A DNA stretch of 64,000 nt from Leadbetterella byssophila_A (GCA_040394735.1 JBEBRR010000013.1:1-64000), one strand, 5' to 3'; shown: positions 37,433 through 47,100, counted from the first letter of the stretch. Numbers and translations are program-made. Notes: generated by a model not told the origin, from the sequence alone.

Positions 37433-39712
37433 ATGATAAAACCGAAAATCCTGCCCAAAATAATGACCCTCCTGCTGCTCTTTCATGGAGGCCTGAGCAT
37501 GGCCCAAAGCGCCGCCGTTCAGAAAGAGCAACTGCTGAATCCGCCGACAGGCCTGATGTGCGACCTGGTGTCAGCAGGTGATCTTCATTCGGTGAATGGT
37601 TATCCGACCAACCTTTACCCTCCGCAGCTTTCGGATGAAGAAGTCCAGTCTCTCCTGATTTTTAACAAGACTCCTGCCTTCAGCTGGGAGCTGGAAGCCC
37701 GCAGCAACCTGAGGCAGGCCGCTTACCAGCTTTTGGTGTCCGACAATCTCCAACAGCTCGGTCAGAATATCGGCAATGTCTGGGATTCCGGAAAAGTGAA
37801 CAGCTCCGGCTCTGCCGGCATTCCGTTCGGAGGCGCCGCACTGAAGCCCGGCACTTATTATTATTGGAAGCTCCGGATCTGGGACAACCACCAGCGGGAA
37901 AGCCCTTATTCCGCTGTTGCATCATTTTTAACCGGCGGGCAACTGGCGGATCATCAGAATCCGGCTTACCCTCTCCGGATCACCGAACAGAACCCGCTCT
38001 CTTTGCGAACGGAAAACAATATTCATAAGGCTGATTTCGGGAAAGCCGCTTTCGGGCAGCTTAAACTTGATCTCTCTTCAGAAACCGGGGGGGATACCGT
38101 CATCGTACGTTTAGGCGAAATTCTGGACCTGAATGGAAATATCGACCGGAAACCGCCGGGAAAGATACGTTATGACCAATATTTCCTGGTATTACGAAAA
38201 GGGGAACATACCTACAAACTTACTATCCGGAAGGATGCGTATAACACCCGGCCTGTAGCCATTAAAATGCCTGGTTACATCGGGGAGGTCACTCCCTATC
38301 GCTATTGTGAGGTCGAAGGCTACTCCCGGCCGCTGCGTAAAGAAGCGTTAACCCGGCTGTTCGTTCATTATCAATTCGACGACGAAGGCTCTGATTTTCA
38401 CAGCTCTGACTCCACCTTAAATGCGGTATGGGACTTATGTAAATATTCTATCAAAGCGACCTCTTTTCTCGGTATCTATGTAGACGGTGACCGCGAACGC
38501 ATTCCTTATGAAGCCGATGCCTACATTAATCAGCTAAGTCATTATGCAGTAGACAAGGAATTTTCGATGGCCCGTAATTCATATGAATACCTGATTACCC
38601 ATCCTACCTGGCCCACCGAATGGATCCTGCAATCCGTTCTGATGGCCTGGAACGATTATTTATATACGGGGGACCTCCGTTCCGTAGGCCGTTTTTATAA
38701 AGACCTTCAGGCCAAAACACTCGTTTCCCTGGCCGACTCCACCGGTTTGATCAGTACATTAACCGGTCAGTTGAATGAACAGGTCTACGCTTCCATCCAC
38801 CTCAAAAATGAAACGCTGAGAGATATTGTCGACTGGCCGCGCAACACCGAAGCAGACGGTTTTGTATTTACCCGGTACAATGCCGTAGTGAACGCATTTC
38901 ATTACAGATCTCTGGTGATCATGGAAATGCTGGCCACAGATCTGGGGAAAGTTTCCGATGCCCGGATGTACCGGGAAAGAGCCGCCGCGGTCAAAGCTGC
39001 CTTTCAAAAAATGTTTTTTGATCCTGAACAAAACATTTATGTCGATGGTGCAGGAACCCGGCATGCCTCTTTACACGCGAATGCCTTTGCGCTTGCCCTG
39101 GGACTGGTAGATCCTGAATACAAAAACAGTGTGATGGCCCATATCCGGTCTAAGGGAATGGCTTGCAGCGTTTACGGAAGCCAGTTTTTACTGGACGGGA
39201 TATACGATGCCAACCAAGGCGGGTACGCATTGTCACTGCTCACCTCAAAAACAGACCGGAGCTGGTTCAACATGATCCGGGCAGGCAGCACAATAACCCT
39301 GGAGGCCTGGGACAATAAATACAAACCCAACCAGGACTGGAATCATGCCTGGGGTGCGGCTCCGGCCAATATTATTTCGCGCAAGCTGATGGGAATAGAA
39401 CCCCTGACGCCGGGCTGGTCCACCTTTCGTATAAAGCCTCAGATTTCAACACTGAAGCATGCGCGTATTGTTGTTCCAACTATCAAAGGCCCTGTAAAAG
39501 CAGATTATCTGCAAACCGAAGATTCTTTCCATATGGAGGTAAGCATCCCGGGAAATACTTCTGCGCAAATCTGCCTTCCCCTGAAAAATAACAGGAAATA
39601 TGAAGTTCTGCTTGATGGCGATGCCGTTAATCTCACCCCGGAAAACAGATCGGTTCTGATAGACCACGTAGGTCCCGGAAAGCATACACTGAAAATTATT
39701 TATGGGAAATGA
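37433..39712 (+). CDS. GH78 alpha-L-rhamnosidase (second type)
   Basis: 759 residues from the ATG at 37433, where a signal peptide begins (IKPKILPKIMTLLLLFHGG); a TTG at 37400 would add 11 residues. The N-terminal fibronectin-like domain with FSWELEA, AYQLLVSDN and VWDSGKV is typical of bacterial rhamnosidases. The catalytic barrel holds VDGDRERIPYEADAYINQ (general-acid region) and later ITLEAWDNKYKPNQDWNHAW, a GH78 hallmark. It should remove alpha-L-rhamnose from the lyase products. It is the last gene of the plus-strand run and meets the BatA-type gene tail to tail 50 bp later; I see no strong terminator between them. Confidence 0.92.
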   Translation: MIKPKILPKIMTLLLLFHGGLSMAQSAAVQKEQLLNPPTGLMCDLVSAGDLHSVNGYPTNLYPPQLSDEEVQSLLIFNKTPAFSWELEARSNLRQAAYQLLVSDNLQQLGQNIGNVWDSGKVNSSGSAGIPFGGAALKPGTYYYWKLRIWDNHQRESPYSAVASFLTGGQLADHQNPAYPLRITEQNPLSLRTENNIHKADFGKAAFGQLKLDLSSETGGDTVIVRLGEILDLNGNIDRKPPGKIRYDQYFLVLRKGEHTYKLTIRKDAYNTRPVAIKMPGYIGEVTPYRYCEVEGYSRPLRKEALTRLFVHYQFDDEGSDFHSSDSTLNAVWDLCKYSIKATSFLGIYVDGDRERIPYEADAYINQLSHYAVDKEFSMARNSYEYLITHPTWPTEWILQSVLMAWNDYLYTGDLRSVGRFYKDLQAKTLVSLADSTGLISTLTGQLNEQVYASIHLKNETLRDIVDWPRNTEADGFVFTRYNAVVNAFHYRSLVIMEMLATDLGKVSDARMYRERAAAVKAAFQKMFFDPEQNIYVDGAGTRHASLHANAFALALGLVDPEYKNSVMAHIRSKGMACSVYGSQFLLDGIYDANQGGYALSLLTSKTDRSWFNMIRAGSTITLEAWDNKYKPNQDWNHAWGAAPANIISRKLMGIEPLTPGWSTFRIKPQISTLKHARIVVPTIKGPVKADYLQTEDSFHMEVSIPGNTSAQICLPLKNNRKYEVLLDGDAVNLTPENRSVLIDHVGPGKHTLKIIYGK

Positions 39713-39762
39713 TAATTGCCTGTTCAGGAAAATATTGAAATTTTCAGAATTACTTTTCAGGA

Positions 39763-41832
39763 CTAGCGCCTCAGTAAACGGGTCAGAAGAATTTCTGCCA
39801 GCAGGAAAAACAAGGCGGCAACCACAAAATATTTCCAGTAAGGCTTATCGATGGATGACTCACGGAAAGCTTCGATAAACTCGCCGTCCTGCACATCGTT
39901 ATAAATCCTGATGTTCTTTTGTTCTGCAAAAGCGTCTTCCAGCTCATCGGGTGACCAGGTATCCATGTACGATTCCGTCCGGCTGTGGTTCAGGGCCAGT
40001 GACTTCACCCCTTTGCCATTGATCTCCAGCTCGTAGATGCCGGAACCCAACAGCTGGTTATTCTGCAGTTCAGATGATTTCGGCAGGGTCAGAATCAGGG
40101 TTTTACCCCGCAGGCTCTGCACCGGGATCAGCTCCAGGTTTTTATTCTTCAGCTTATAGACTGCATTTTTAGGCGCTTCCGGCATATAGAGCTGGATGTG
40201 TCCTTCGCTGAAATTATAGGCCAGGCGGTCCGTTTTCCCGCTCAGGTAAGCCATCCGGAAAAGAACCGGCACATACAGCGCGTGCTCGGCGAAATTCCCG
40301 TATTCGCGGCTGAGCGGCGCAGCAAAAAGGTACAGGTTCCCCTCCCCTGCCCGTGTGCGTGTCAGGAAGGGCCGGCCGTTCTTTAAGGTCAGGATTTTTT
40401 CCGCCACCCCGTCCCATCGGAGCTTCGGGTAAACCTTGGGAAGGCTCATCAGCCGGTTATGGCTGCCTTTTTCAAATACATCTTCGAAGAAAGGCGACTG
40501 CCCTTCCGGCTGGGCTATTTCCTGCAGGGCATCAGCACGGGGCACATGATTATCGGCCTGCAGATTCCGTACCCCGAAAGGCGCGAGAAACTCCTGCAGG
40601 CTTACCTGTGACACCTGGTCAGAAGGGATCAGGGCCACGTTTCCGCCCTGGTTCAGAAAAGCTTCCATCACACTCCGTCTCTCTCCGTCTAACGCGGCGA
40701 TACCCTCCAGTACCACGAGGTCGGCATTCTGCACTTCTCCCGGATTGAAATTCTCAATAGAATAGGCTTTGTAGGCAAAGAGACTGTCATTGGCAAAAAT
40801 CTTCCCTATGTAATTCTGTTCACTCCGCTGCCCGTACAGGTGAAGTATGCGGATAGCCGGTGAGGCATCCAGGGTGAAATAATAATCGTTATCAAACGTA
40901 ACCGGCTGGTCATCAAAGCTGACTCTTCCCTTGTGCAATCCGCGTGAATTAACCGTAAAGTTGAACCTGGCCGTGCCGTAGGCATTGGGCGGCAGGTCTA
41001 CAGAGGAAGTAGAAATCTGGACATCATCTACATACAGTTTCAGCGACAGCTTCTCTACGGCCTGATTACCCGAGTTAAAGACTTTTACGCTGAGCACATT
41101 GTTCTGCATTTCTCTTACAAAAGGCACGTTCAGCCAAAGGGAGTCTACAAAAACATTCCGCGCCGCCTTTCCGGTCACAGGAATAAGATGAAGCACATCA
41201 TTTGTATCCACGCGCAGGTCGGCCAGGTTACCGGCCGTACTTTTCTGAAAGTCGGAAAACCAGAAAAAATGGTTTCTCCCTGAAGGATTATGCTTAAGAG
41301 CCACAGAATGCTGCCGCTTATACACCTGGGCCAGGTCACGGCCGGTTTCCGAGAATGCTACGGTAGTCAGCCGGTCACGTACTTTGGCAGCAGAGCTCAC
41401 AAACTGGTCCTGTCCGTCAAAGTCATTGGTAGAAAGCTGAATGTTGGAAGTCCGGTTCAGCAGCGAAAGCAGCTCATCAATTTTAATTACCGCCAGATCC
41501 AGCAAACGCCTGTTCTCACGGGTATTCTGCATACTCTGAGAGTTATCGAGGTAAATGCCGTTAATGCCGGGGGGAAGGTCGCGGTTTTCCCCGGCTTTCC
41601 TCACAGGCTGCGCAAAGGCCAGCACCAGGCAGGCAATGAAAAGCATCCGGGCCATCATCACCAGCAGATGCTTCAGCCTCCGGAAAGCAGATACCCGGGT
41701 ATCCACAGTCCTGAGCAGAGCCACATTGGAAAAATATACTTTCCGGGTTCGTCTGAAGTTAAAGAGGTGTACAATCAGCGGTATCGCTAACGCGAGAAGT
41801 CCCCACAATACATTCGGATATAAAAACTGCAT
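39763..41832 (-). CDS. BatA-domain membrane protein with VWA-like region
   Basis: 689 residues. The N-terminus (QFLYPNVLWGLLALAIPLIVHLFNFRR, two membrane segments separated by RTRKVYFSNVALL) is the BatA/aerotolerance N-terminal domain. A von Willebrand A-like domain follows (GIYLDNSQSMQN with a DxSxS metal site), then a glutamine-amidotransferase-like region (DLVVLEGIAALDGERR). A single membrane helix ends the protein (YFVVAALFFLLAEILLTRLL). Such proteins occur widely in Bacteroidota, often linked to moxR/bat gene sets, but here the gene stands alone. Its role is not known. Confidence 0.85.
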   Translation of the reverse strand: MQFLYPNVLWGLLALAIPLIVHLFNFRRTRKVYFSNVALLRTVDTRVSAFRRLKHLLVMMARMLFIACLVLAFAQPVRKAGENRDLPPGINGIYLDNSQSMQNTRENRRLLDLAVIKIDELLSLLNRTSNIQLSTNDFDGQDQFVSSAAKVRDRLTTVAFSETGRDLAQVYKRQHSVALKHNPSGRNHFFWFSDFQKSTAGNLADLRVDTNDVLHLIPVTGKAARNVFVDSLWLNVPFVREMQNNVLSVKVFNSGNQAVEKLSLKLYVDDVQISTSSVDLPPNAYGTARFNFTVNSRGLHKGRVSFDDQPVTFDNDYYFTLDASPAIRILHLYGQRSEQNYIGKIFANDSLFAYKAYSIENFNPGEVQNADLVVLEGIAALDGERRSVMEAFLNQGGNVALIPSDQVSQVSLQEFLAPFGVRNLQADNHVPRADALQEIAQPEGQSPFFEDVFEKGSHNRLMSLPKVYPKLRWDGVAEKILTLKNGRPFLTRTRAGEGNLYLFAAPLSREYGNFAEHALYVPVLFRMAYLSGKTDRLAYNFSEGHIQLYMPEAPKNAVYKLKNKNLELIPVQSLRGKTLILTLPKSSELQNNQLLGSGIYELEINGKGVKSLALNHSRTESYMDTWSPDELEDAFAEQKNIRIYNDVQDGEFIEAFRESSIDKPYWKYFVVAALFFLLAEILLTRLLRR

Positions 41833-41851
41833 ATACGCCCGCTTTAAGAGA

Positions 41852-41902
41852 AGTAGTAGAGTTCCGGGTTCCCGGTAGTGAATGTTCGAAACTCACTACT
41901 CA
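41852..41902. repeat. Degenerate short repeat, CACTAC/CCGGAACTC type
   Basis: AGAGTTCCGGGTTCCCGG followed by TAGTGAATG and CTCACTACTCA. These are variants of the same ACCCGGAACTCACTAC unit seen at 36469 and 57924, partly in opposite orientation. Confidence 0.6.
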
Positions 41903-41957
41903 TAAAAAAATGATTCCATAATCTGTTAAACGCCGGAACGGACGGATTATGAAATCA
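41903..41957 (-). terminator. Intrinsic terminator of the small lipoprotein gene
   Basis: Arms at 41911-41923 and 41945-41957 pair over 13 bp with one mismatch and a 21-nt loop. On the minus strand the stem is followed by seven Ts. It sits 47 bp beyond the stop codon at 42004. Confidence 0.65.
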
Positions 41958-42003
41958 CTCCAAAATTTTATCTGTTCTTAACAGAGCAGCCTCCGGTACT
42001 CTC

Positions 42004-42240
42004 TTATTCTTCCGCTGTGGAACCGTAGAGAATCTCCTGGATTTCCATGGCTCTTACCTCGTTTTCGGAATTCGCCGTATACTGAACCTTTCTCTGGCGC
42101 GCCATAGAATCAGGATGTGCATAAACATAATCATTGCCCGCATTCACATCTTTCTGTTCGATCCGGTTATTCTTCTGGTAAGTACAGGCGGTCATCAGCA
42201 CGGTAGCTGCTATCGCAAGAAATCCTACGTTTTTCTTCAT
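42004..42240 (-). CDS. Small putative lipoprotein
   Basis: 78 residues. The lipoprotein signal is KKNVGFLAIAATVLMTAC with Cys19; the mature part of about 60 residues is hydrophilic (YQKNNRIEQKDVNAGNDYVY, ending QEILYGSTAEE). No known domain. It has its own good promoter (42265-42296) and terminator (41903-41957), so it is an independent single-gene unit. It is probably anchored in an envelope membrane; function unknown. Confidence 0.8.
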   Translation of the reverse strand: MKKNVGFLAIAATVLMTACTYQKNNRIEQKDVNAGNDYVYAHPDSMARQRKVQYTANSENEVRAMEIQEILYGSTAEE

Positions 42241-42264
42241 TTCCTTAATTAACTAAAATTCATA

Positions 42265-42296
42265 CAAATTTAGGCGGGGGAAATGAGAATGCCAAA
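42265..42296 (-). promoter_or_regulatory. Promoter of the small lipoprotein gene
   Basis: On the minus strand TTTG (42296-42293) and TAAATTTG (42272-42265) are separated by 20 bp, an almost ideal Bacteroidota promoter. The ATG lies 25 bp further on. Confidence 0.7.
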
Positions 42297-42306
42297 AAAA
42301 GTGAAA

Positions 42307-42369
42307 AGTGAAAAACTAAAAGTTAAAAGTTTCGGAATGTACCTTAACTTTCACTATTAGTTTTTCACT
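42307..42369. repeat. Inverted repeat AGTGAAAAACTA in repeat-rich gap
   Basis: AGTGAAAAACTA at 42307-42318 is matched by TAGTTTTTCACT at 42358-42369. Between them lie further AAAAGT/ACTTT words. The 292-bp gap 42241-42532 holds this, the lipoprotein promoter, and near 42511 the words CACTATTAGCTGTTAATTG; nothing else is seen. Confidence 0.6.
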
Positions 42370-42532
42370 CCCCTGGCGGCTACGTCTTTTTCTGAACCGC
42401 AAAGTCATATCAGCCCTATTAGTTTTGCATATAAGCTTTCTGATACCGCGCTTATTCCCTATAAACTCATGTGCCTTATATGGTTTAAAAAAGAGAGGCG
42501 ATGCCGTTTGCTCACTATTAGCTGTTAATTGT

Positions 42533-43234
42533 TCACTTCCCCACCCTGCTGGGCCGCACTTCTATCTTGCTGGGCAGCGTTCTGGGATTCATTTTCAGCA
42601 GGTCAGCTACCATCTGCCCGATATCCTCCGGCTGAATCTTCCAGGCGTCTGCATCTGAAGGCACATGATTATTAAACCAGGTGGCTACCGATCCCGGCAT
42701 GATCGTGCTGACTTTAACGTCTTTGTCCCTGACATCCAGCATCAGCGCCTGGGTAAAACCCACCAGTCCGAACTTACTGGCATTATAGGCCGTGCCTTTC
42801 TCGAAAAAATTGGTTCCGGCCAGGCTGGCAATGGTGATAATGTATCCTTTACGGCGGATCACTTCATTAAGCGTGGCCTTTACGGTGTAAAATACTCCCG
42901 TGAGGTTGGTATCCAGGGTATCATTCCAGTCTTCCGCTGTCAGTTCCGAGATATTCTTAAATACGCCTACCCCGGCGTTGGCAATTACCACGTCCACTCC
43001 TCCGAACGCCTCTACCGTGGCTGCAACGGCTTTTTTCAGTGAAGCCTGGTTTCGTACGTCCGCCACCAACCCCAGCACTTTGCCCTCAAATCCCTGGCTG
43101 AGCGCTGCGGCAGCGTCCTCCACTCCCTGCTCTCCCCTTCCTGTAAGAGCTACAGCGTAGCCTTCCCGCAGCAGGCTCTCCGCCACACCATATCCTATCC
43201 CTTTTGTTCCTCCCGTAATAAATGCTGTTTTCAT
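42533..43234 (-). CDS. Short-chain dehydrogenase/reductase
   Basis: 233 residues, classical SDR. Cofactor loop ITGGTKGIGYG at the N-terminus, NAGVG near residue 90, catalytic Ser in ITIASLAG and YNASKFG as the YxxxK site. Classical SDRs of this size reduce 3-oxoacyl or sugar/steroid ketones with NAD(P)H; no substrate can be named. A -7 element lies 9 bp upstream of its ATG, suggesting an almost leaderless message. Both flanks are repeat-rich, so it is a single-gene unit. Confidence 0.92.
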   Translation of the reverse strand: MKTAFITGGTKGIGYGVAESLLREGYAVALTGRGEQGVEDAAAALSQGFEGKVLGLVADVRNQASLKKAVAATVEAFGGVDVVIANAGVGVFKNISELTAEDWNDTLDTNLTGVFYTVKATLNEVIRRKGYIITIASLAGTNFFEKGTAYNASKFGLVGFTQALMLDVRDKDVKVSTIMPGSVATWFNNHVPSDADAWKIQPEDIGQMVADLLKMNPRTLPSKIEVRPSRVGK

Positions 43235-43242
43235 TACATATT

Positions 43243-43250
43243 CAAATTTA
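43243..43250 (-). promoter_or_regulatory. -7 element of the SDR gene
   Basis: TAAATTTG on the minus strand, identical to the lipoprotein gene's -7 box, ends 8 bp before the ATG. No -33 TTTG at the proper distance. Confidence 0.45.
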
Positions 43251-43253
43251 ACT

Positions 43254-43365
43254 TTCAGCCATTAGCTGTTAGCAGTCAGCCGCGCGGCGAACCGCCTTAT
43301 TCATCTACGGGTCAGTCTGCCTCAATTTCTGGTAGCTGATTTCTGACAGCTCATGGCTATTTCAT
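43254..43365. repeat. Degenerate TTAGCTGTTAGCAGTCAGC-type repeats
   Basis: The words CAGCCATTAGCTGTTAGCAG, GGTAGCTGATTTCTGACAGC and a 19-bp block CAGCTCATGGCTATTTCAT (43347-43365) fill the SDR-folA gap. The 19-bp block is repeated exactly at 1520-1538, 42 kb away. Confidence 0.7.
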
Positions 43366-43366
43366 A

Positions 43367-43374
43367 TATCTTTG
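43367..43374 (+). promoter_or_regulatory. -7 element of folA
   Basis: TATCTTTG fits TAnnTTTG and lies 17 bp upstream of the ATG at 43392. It directly follows the 19-bp repeat and decides against an in-frame ATG at 43353, which would be upstream of the transcription start. Confidence 0.55.
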
Positions 43375-43391
43375 CACAAAATTACACATTT

Positions 43392-43889
43392 ATGGACATA
43401 TCCGTGTTGGTGGCCGTAGCTCAAAACGGGGTAATCGGGAAAGACAACCAGCTCCTGTGGAAATTAAGTGACGACCTGAAGCTGTTTAAAAAGCGTACCC
43501 TCGGACACGTGGTGATCATGGGCCGGAAAACCTTTGATTCCATCGGGAAGCCACTGCCGGGCAGAACGAACCTGGTGATCACCCGGAACCCTCACCTCTC
43601 TATTGAAGGGGCCGTGGTCATTTCTTCCCTGGAAGAAGCTCTCCGTCAGGCGGAAACCCTGACCGATAAAGATGAAATTTTTATCATCGGCGGACAAAAA
43701 ATTTATGACCTGGCCGCTCCTTTTGCCACACGGCTTTATCTTACCCACGTAAACGCCGCCCCTGAAGGCGATGCTTTCTTTGACCTCTCCCCTTATAAAA
43801 ACTGGAAAACTGCAGGTTCCGTTCATTTTGAACGATCCGGGAAAAATGAATATGATTTTGAGATTATCACGCTGAACAGGCCCGGGTGA
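43392..43889 (+). CDS. folA: Dihydrofolate reductase
   Basis: 165 residues. NADPH- and folate-binding landmarks are clear: ISVLVAVAQNGVIGKDNQLL, active-site Asp in SDDLKLFK, VVIMGRKTFDSIGKPLPGR, and IFIIGGQKIYDLAAPFATR. The enzyme makes tetrahydrofolate from dihydrofolate with NADPH. Compared with E. coli, position 21 is Leu instead of Pro, position 25 is Ser instead of Pro and Trp30 is Leu; position 21 is also non-Pro in other Bacteroidota. No thymidylate synthase gene is next to it. The stop codon lies inside a GC-rich hairpin. Confidence 0.96.
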   Translation: MDISVLVAVAQNGVIGKDNQLLWKLSDDLKLFKKRTLGHVVIMGRKTFDSIGKPLPGRTNLVITRNPHLSIEGAVVISSLEEALRQAETLTDKDEIFIIGGQKIYDLAAPFATRLYLTHVNAAPEGDAFFDLSPYKNWKTAGSVHFERSGKNEYDFEIITLNRPG

Positions 43890-43943
43890 TCCGCCCGGAC
43901 CGAGGCCATGCGTAGAACATACCCCCGGGATCACGTCCGGGGG
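43881..43943. repeat. Pair of GC-rich hairpins after folA
   Basis: CCGGG/CCCGG (43882-43898) and CCCCCGGG/TCCGGGGG (43922-43943) form two stem-loops 24 bp apart. Both contain a GATC in or beside the loop and share CCCGGG(T)GATC words, so they look like copies of one palindromic element. No T-run follows. The rest of the 270-bp gap to susC shows nothing recognisable. Confidence 0.5.
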
Positions 43944-44159
43944 CCGGGAGCGGTATACCCCTTCTGAAACCCGGTGGCGCAACCCCGAAACTTCCCTCTT
44001 GAAACATTTTAAATTGCAGAAAATTATTTTGGAAAAGGGGACTTTCCTGATCATTTTTTAATAATTTCATGGCCAGTTAAAAAATAGTCTTTCAGAGAAT
44101 TGATAAAACACAAAATATCTCTCTGAAGTCTGTCCATCTTTATTAATCAATTACCTATT

Positions 44160-47100
44160 ATGAAAAAAAAGCTACTTTTTCTTTTCATGCTGATCGGGAT
44201 CTTTCAATTGGCATGGGGACAGGAAAGAAAGATTTCCGGTAAAGTAACCTCCGGTGCAGACGGCACCTCCCTCCCCGGAGTTACCGTTAAGGTACAGGGA
44301 AGCACCAACGCCACCCAAACGGACGCCGACGGTAACTACAGCATTAACGCTCAAACGGGTAATGTACTTACTTTCAGCGCCGTGGGATACATCAATTCCA
44401 CTGCTACCGTAAGCGCGGCTTCAGTGATCAACATCATTCTGGACGAGTCACAAAGCCAGCTGGACGAAGTGGTGGTAGTGGCCTACGGTACTGCCACTAA
44501 AGGTACATACACCGGTTCGGCCGCCACGCTTTCCACGGATAAGATCAAAGACATCCCGCTCACCTCGTTTGAAAGCGCGCTGAACGGGCGGGTAGCGGGT
44601 CTCCAGGTTACCCAGAGCAGTGGCCAGGCCGGGTCCTCGCCCAGCATCCGCATCCGGGGGATCGGTTCCATGAATGCCTCTAACGAACCCCTGTATGTCA
44701 TTGACGGGGTACCTGTGGTTTCCGGCAATACCGGCCAGATGAGTGACTATATCTACCGGACCAATAACGTGATGAGCACCATTAATCCCGGTGACATTGA
44801 GTCAGTTACCGTGCTGAAAGATGCGGCGGCCTCCTCCCTCTACGGTTCACGGGCTGCCAATGGCGTGGTGGTGGTCACTACTAAAAAGGGAAAAACCGGG
44901 AAACCCAGGGTAAACCTCAAAAGCTCGGTAGGTTTTACCCCTTCCTGGGCCACCGATAACTACGAAGCGGCCGGCGTGCAGGAGCAGGTGGATATGCTGT
45001 ACCAGGTATTCCACGACTTCAATACCTCCAGCGGAAGAGACGCAGCCTTTGCCAGCAGCAATGCCATCACCCGCCTGAACGGAAAATTCAACCAGCACGG
45101 ATATACCTTTGAAGCCACAGGCACCGGCAGAATGGACGGCGTCATCATCAAAGGCATGACCGACGGCATAGAGAACCGGGAAGGAAAATATTATGATTGG
45201 GATAAAGCCCTTTTCGGTACCGGTACCTACAACACCAACGAGCTTTCGGTTCAGGGCGGTACGGACGCTACCAAATACTTCACCTCCCTGTCATACACTT
45301 CGGATCAGAACCGGATGCGGATCAACAAATTTGACCGCATCGGCGGACGGATCAACGTTACCCAGAAAGTGGGCCGCATACTGGAGCTGGGCACCAACAT
45401 CAATGTCTCCAGCAATGACCTGAAGGGGTATAATGATACCCGGAATACCGGTGCCAACTACTTCATGCAGGTAAGAAATCTCCTCTGGCCGCTTTACTGG
45501 CCTACCAACTACAAAACGGGCCTTCCTTTTACCGCCCGTTACGGCAGCCTGGCCCAGAACTCCATCTATTATGACACCGAGTGGGAAAACACTTCCAATA
45601 CCCTGCGTTTAAGCGCTGTGGAATCGCTGACCCTGCATCTGATGCCGGGACTGGATTTTAAAACCGTATTTTCATTCGACAACTCGAAGGTCAGGGATCA
45701 CATCTATTACAGCGCTCTGCACTGGAATGCACAAACCACCCGCGGAGCTGTGAACGAGATGACCACCAATTATAACAAGCTGCTCTCCTCAAACACCCTG
45801 AATTATAACAAAACGTTCAATAACCTCCATGACTTCAGCTTCCTGCTGGGGTATGAAGCGGAGAAAAACGAGACCGACTTTATGCGTTCATCGGGTACTG
45901 ATATGCCTTCCAGCGCCCTGCACACTGTGTCTACGGCCGGAACCACCAATGCTTCGGCTTACTCATGGGGCTATAACATGATGTCGTTCTTCTCGCGTGC
46001 TGAATACAGCTTTAACCAGAAATATTTTGCATCGGCCTCCTTCCGGAGAGACGGCTCTTCGCGCCTGGGACCGGATACCCGCTGGGGTAACTTCTGGTCG
46101 GTAGCGGGTTCATGGCGGATCAGTAAGGAAGATTTCCTGGCCGATAACGACTTCATCAGCAACCTGCGTCTGCGGGCTTCCTACGGTACCAACGGTACGC
46201 TGCCTTCCGATAACTTCGGCTGGCGCTCGCTGGTAGGCTATAATAACAAATATATGGAGCAGCCCGGCGGCGGCATTATCACCATAGCCGACCCTAGCCT
46301 GACCTGGGAAACCAGCTATTCCACTAACCTTGCCCTGGAATTCGGCCTGCTCAAAAACCGTATTTCAGGTAGTGTGGAATATTTTAACCGTGACTCCAAA
46401 GACCTGCTCCAGGATGTGCCTATCTCTACGGTTACCGGCTTCAGCTCTACCCTGAAGAATATCGGGGAGATCAATAACAAAGGGGTGGAGATCGAACTGA
46501 ACGGCGACATCATCAGCAAAGATGGCTTCCGCTGGAGTGCCGGCATTAATGCCACGGCTATGAAATCTACTGTTACCAAGCTGTACGGCGGACAGGACAT
46601 CATCTGGAACGACCCCACCGGTGGCGACGCCCGCTCCCAGTTTATTTACCGCGAAGGAGAGTCAACACTGGCTTTCTACGGTTATGAATGGGCCGGAGTG
46701 GATCCTGAAAACGGTAAAAACGTATGGTATGTCAATGACCCGGAAAACCCGGCAGCCGGCGACTTCCAGTTTAACGGCCGCGGTGCCACCTACGCCTTCA
46801 GCAAGGCTACCCGCAAGATTATCGGCAATGCCATTCCGAAATTATACGGCGGTATCAATACGGACGTCGAGTACAAGGGTATCAGCGTAGGTCTGAACTT
46901 TATGTATAAACTGGGCGGAAACCTGTATGACGGCGCCTTCAAAGACGTGGCCGATGACGGCTACTACTGGGAGCGGATCCGGTCGGAGGTCTACTACGAA
47001 GATATGTGGACACCGAATAATACCGGCGGTACCCTTCCCCAGCTGAGCGGCAATGACCTTACTGACCCTATGCAGCACTCCACCCGTCAGCTCTACAATG

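Noticed and set aside
39713..39762. Possible terminator between convergent GH78 and BatA-type genes
   Set aside because: Only a weak AT-rich stem of about 6 bp (GAAAAT/ATTTTC) is present, without a proper T-run.
42241..43391. Repeat-rich gaps considered as a CRISPR array
   Set aside because: Units are degenerate, unevenly spaced and in both orientations; no constant repeat-spacer pattern and no cas genes.
43464..44054. 196-codon minus-strand frame over folA
   Set aside because: Antisense to an unmistakable dihydrofolate reductase; composition of a shadow frame.
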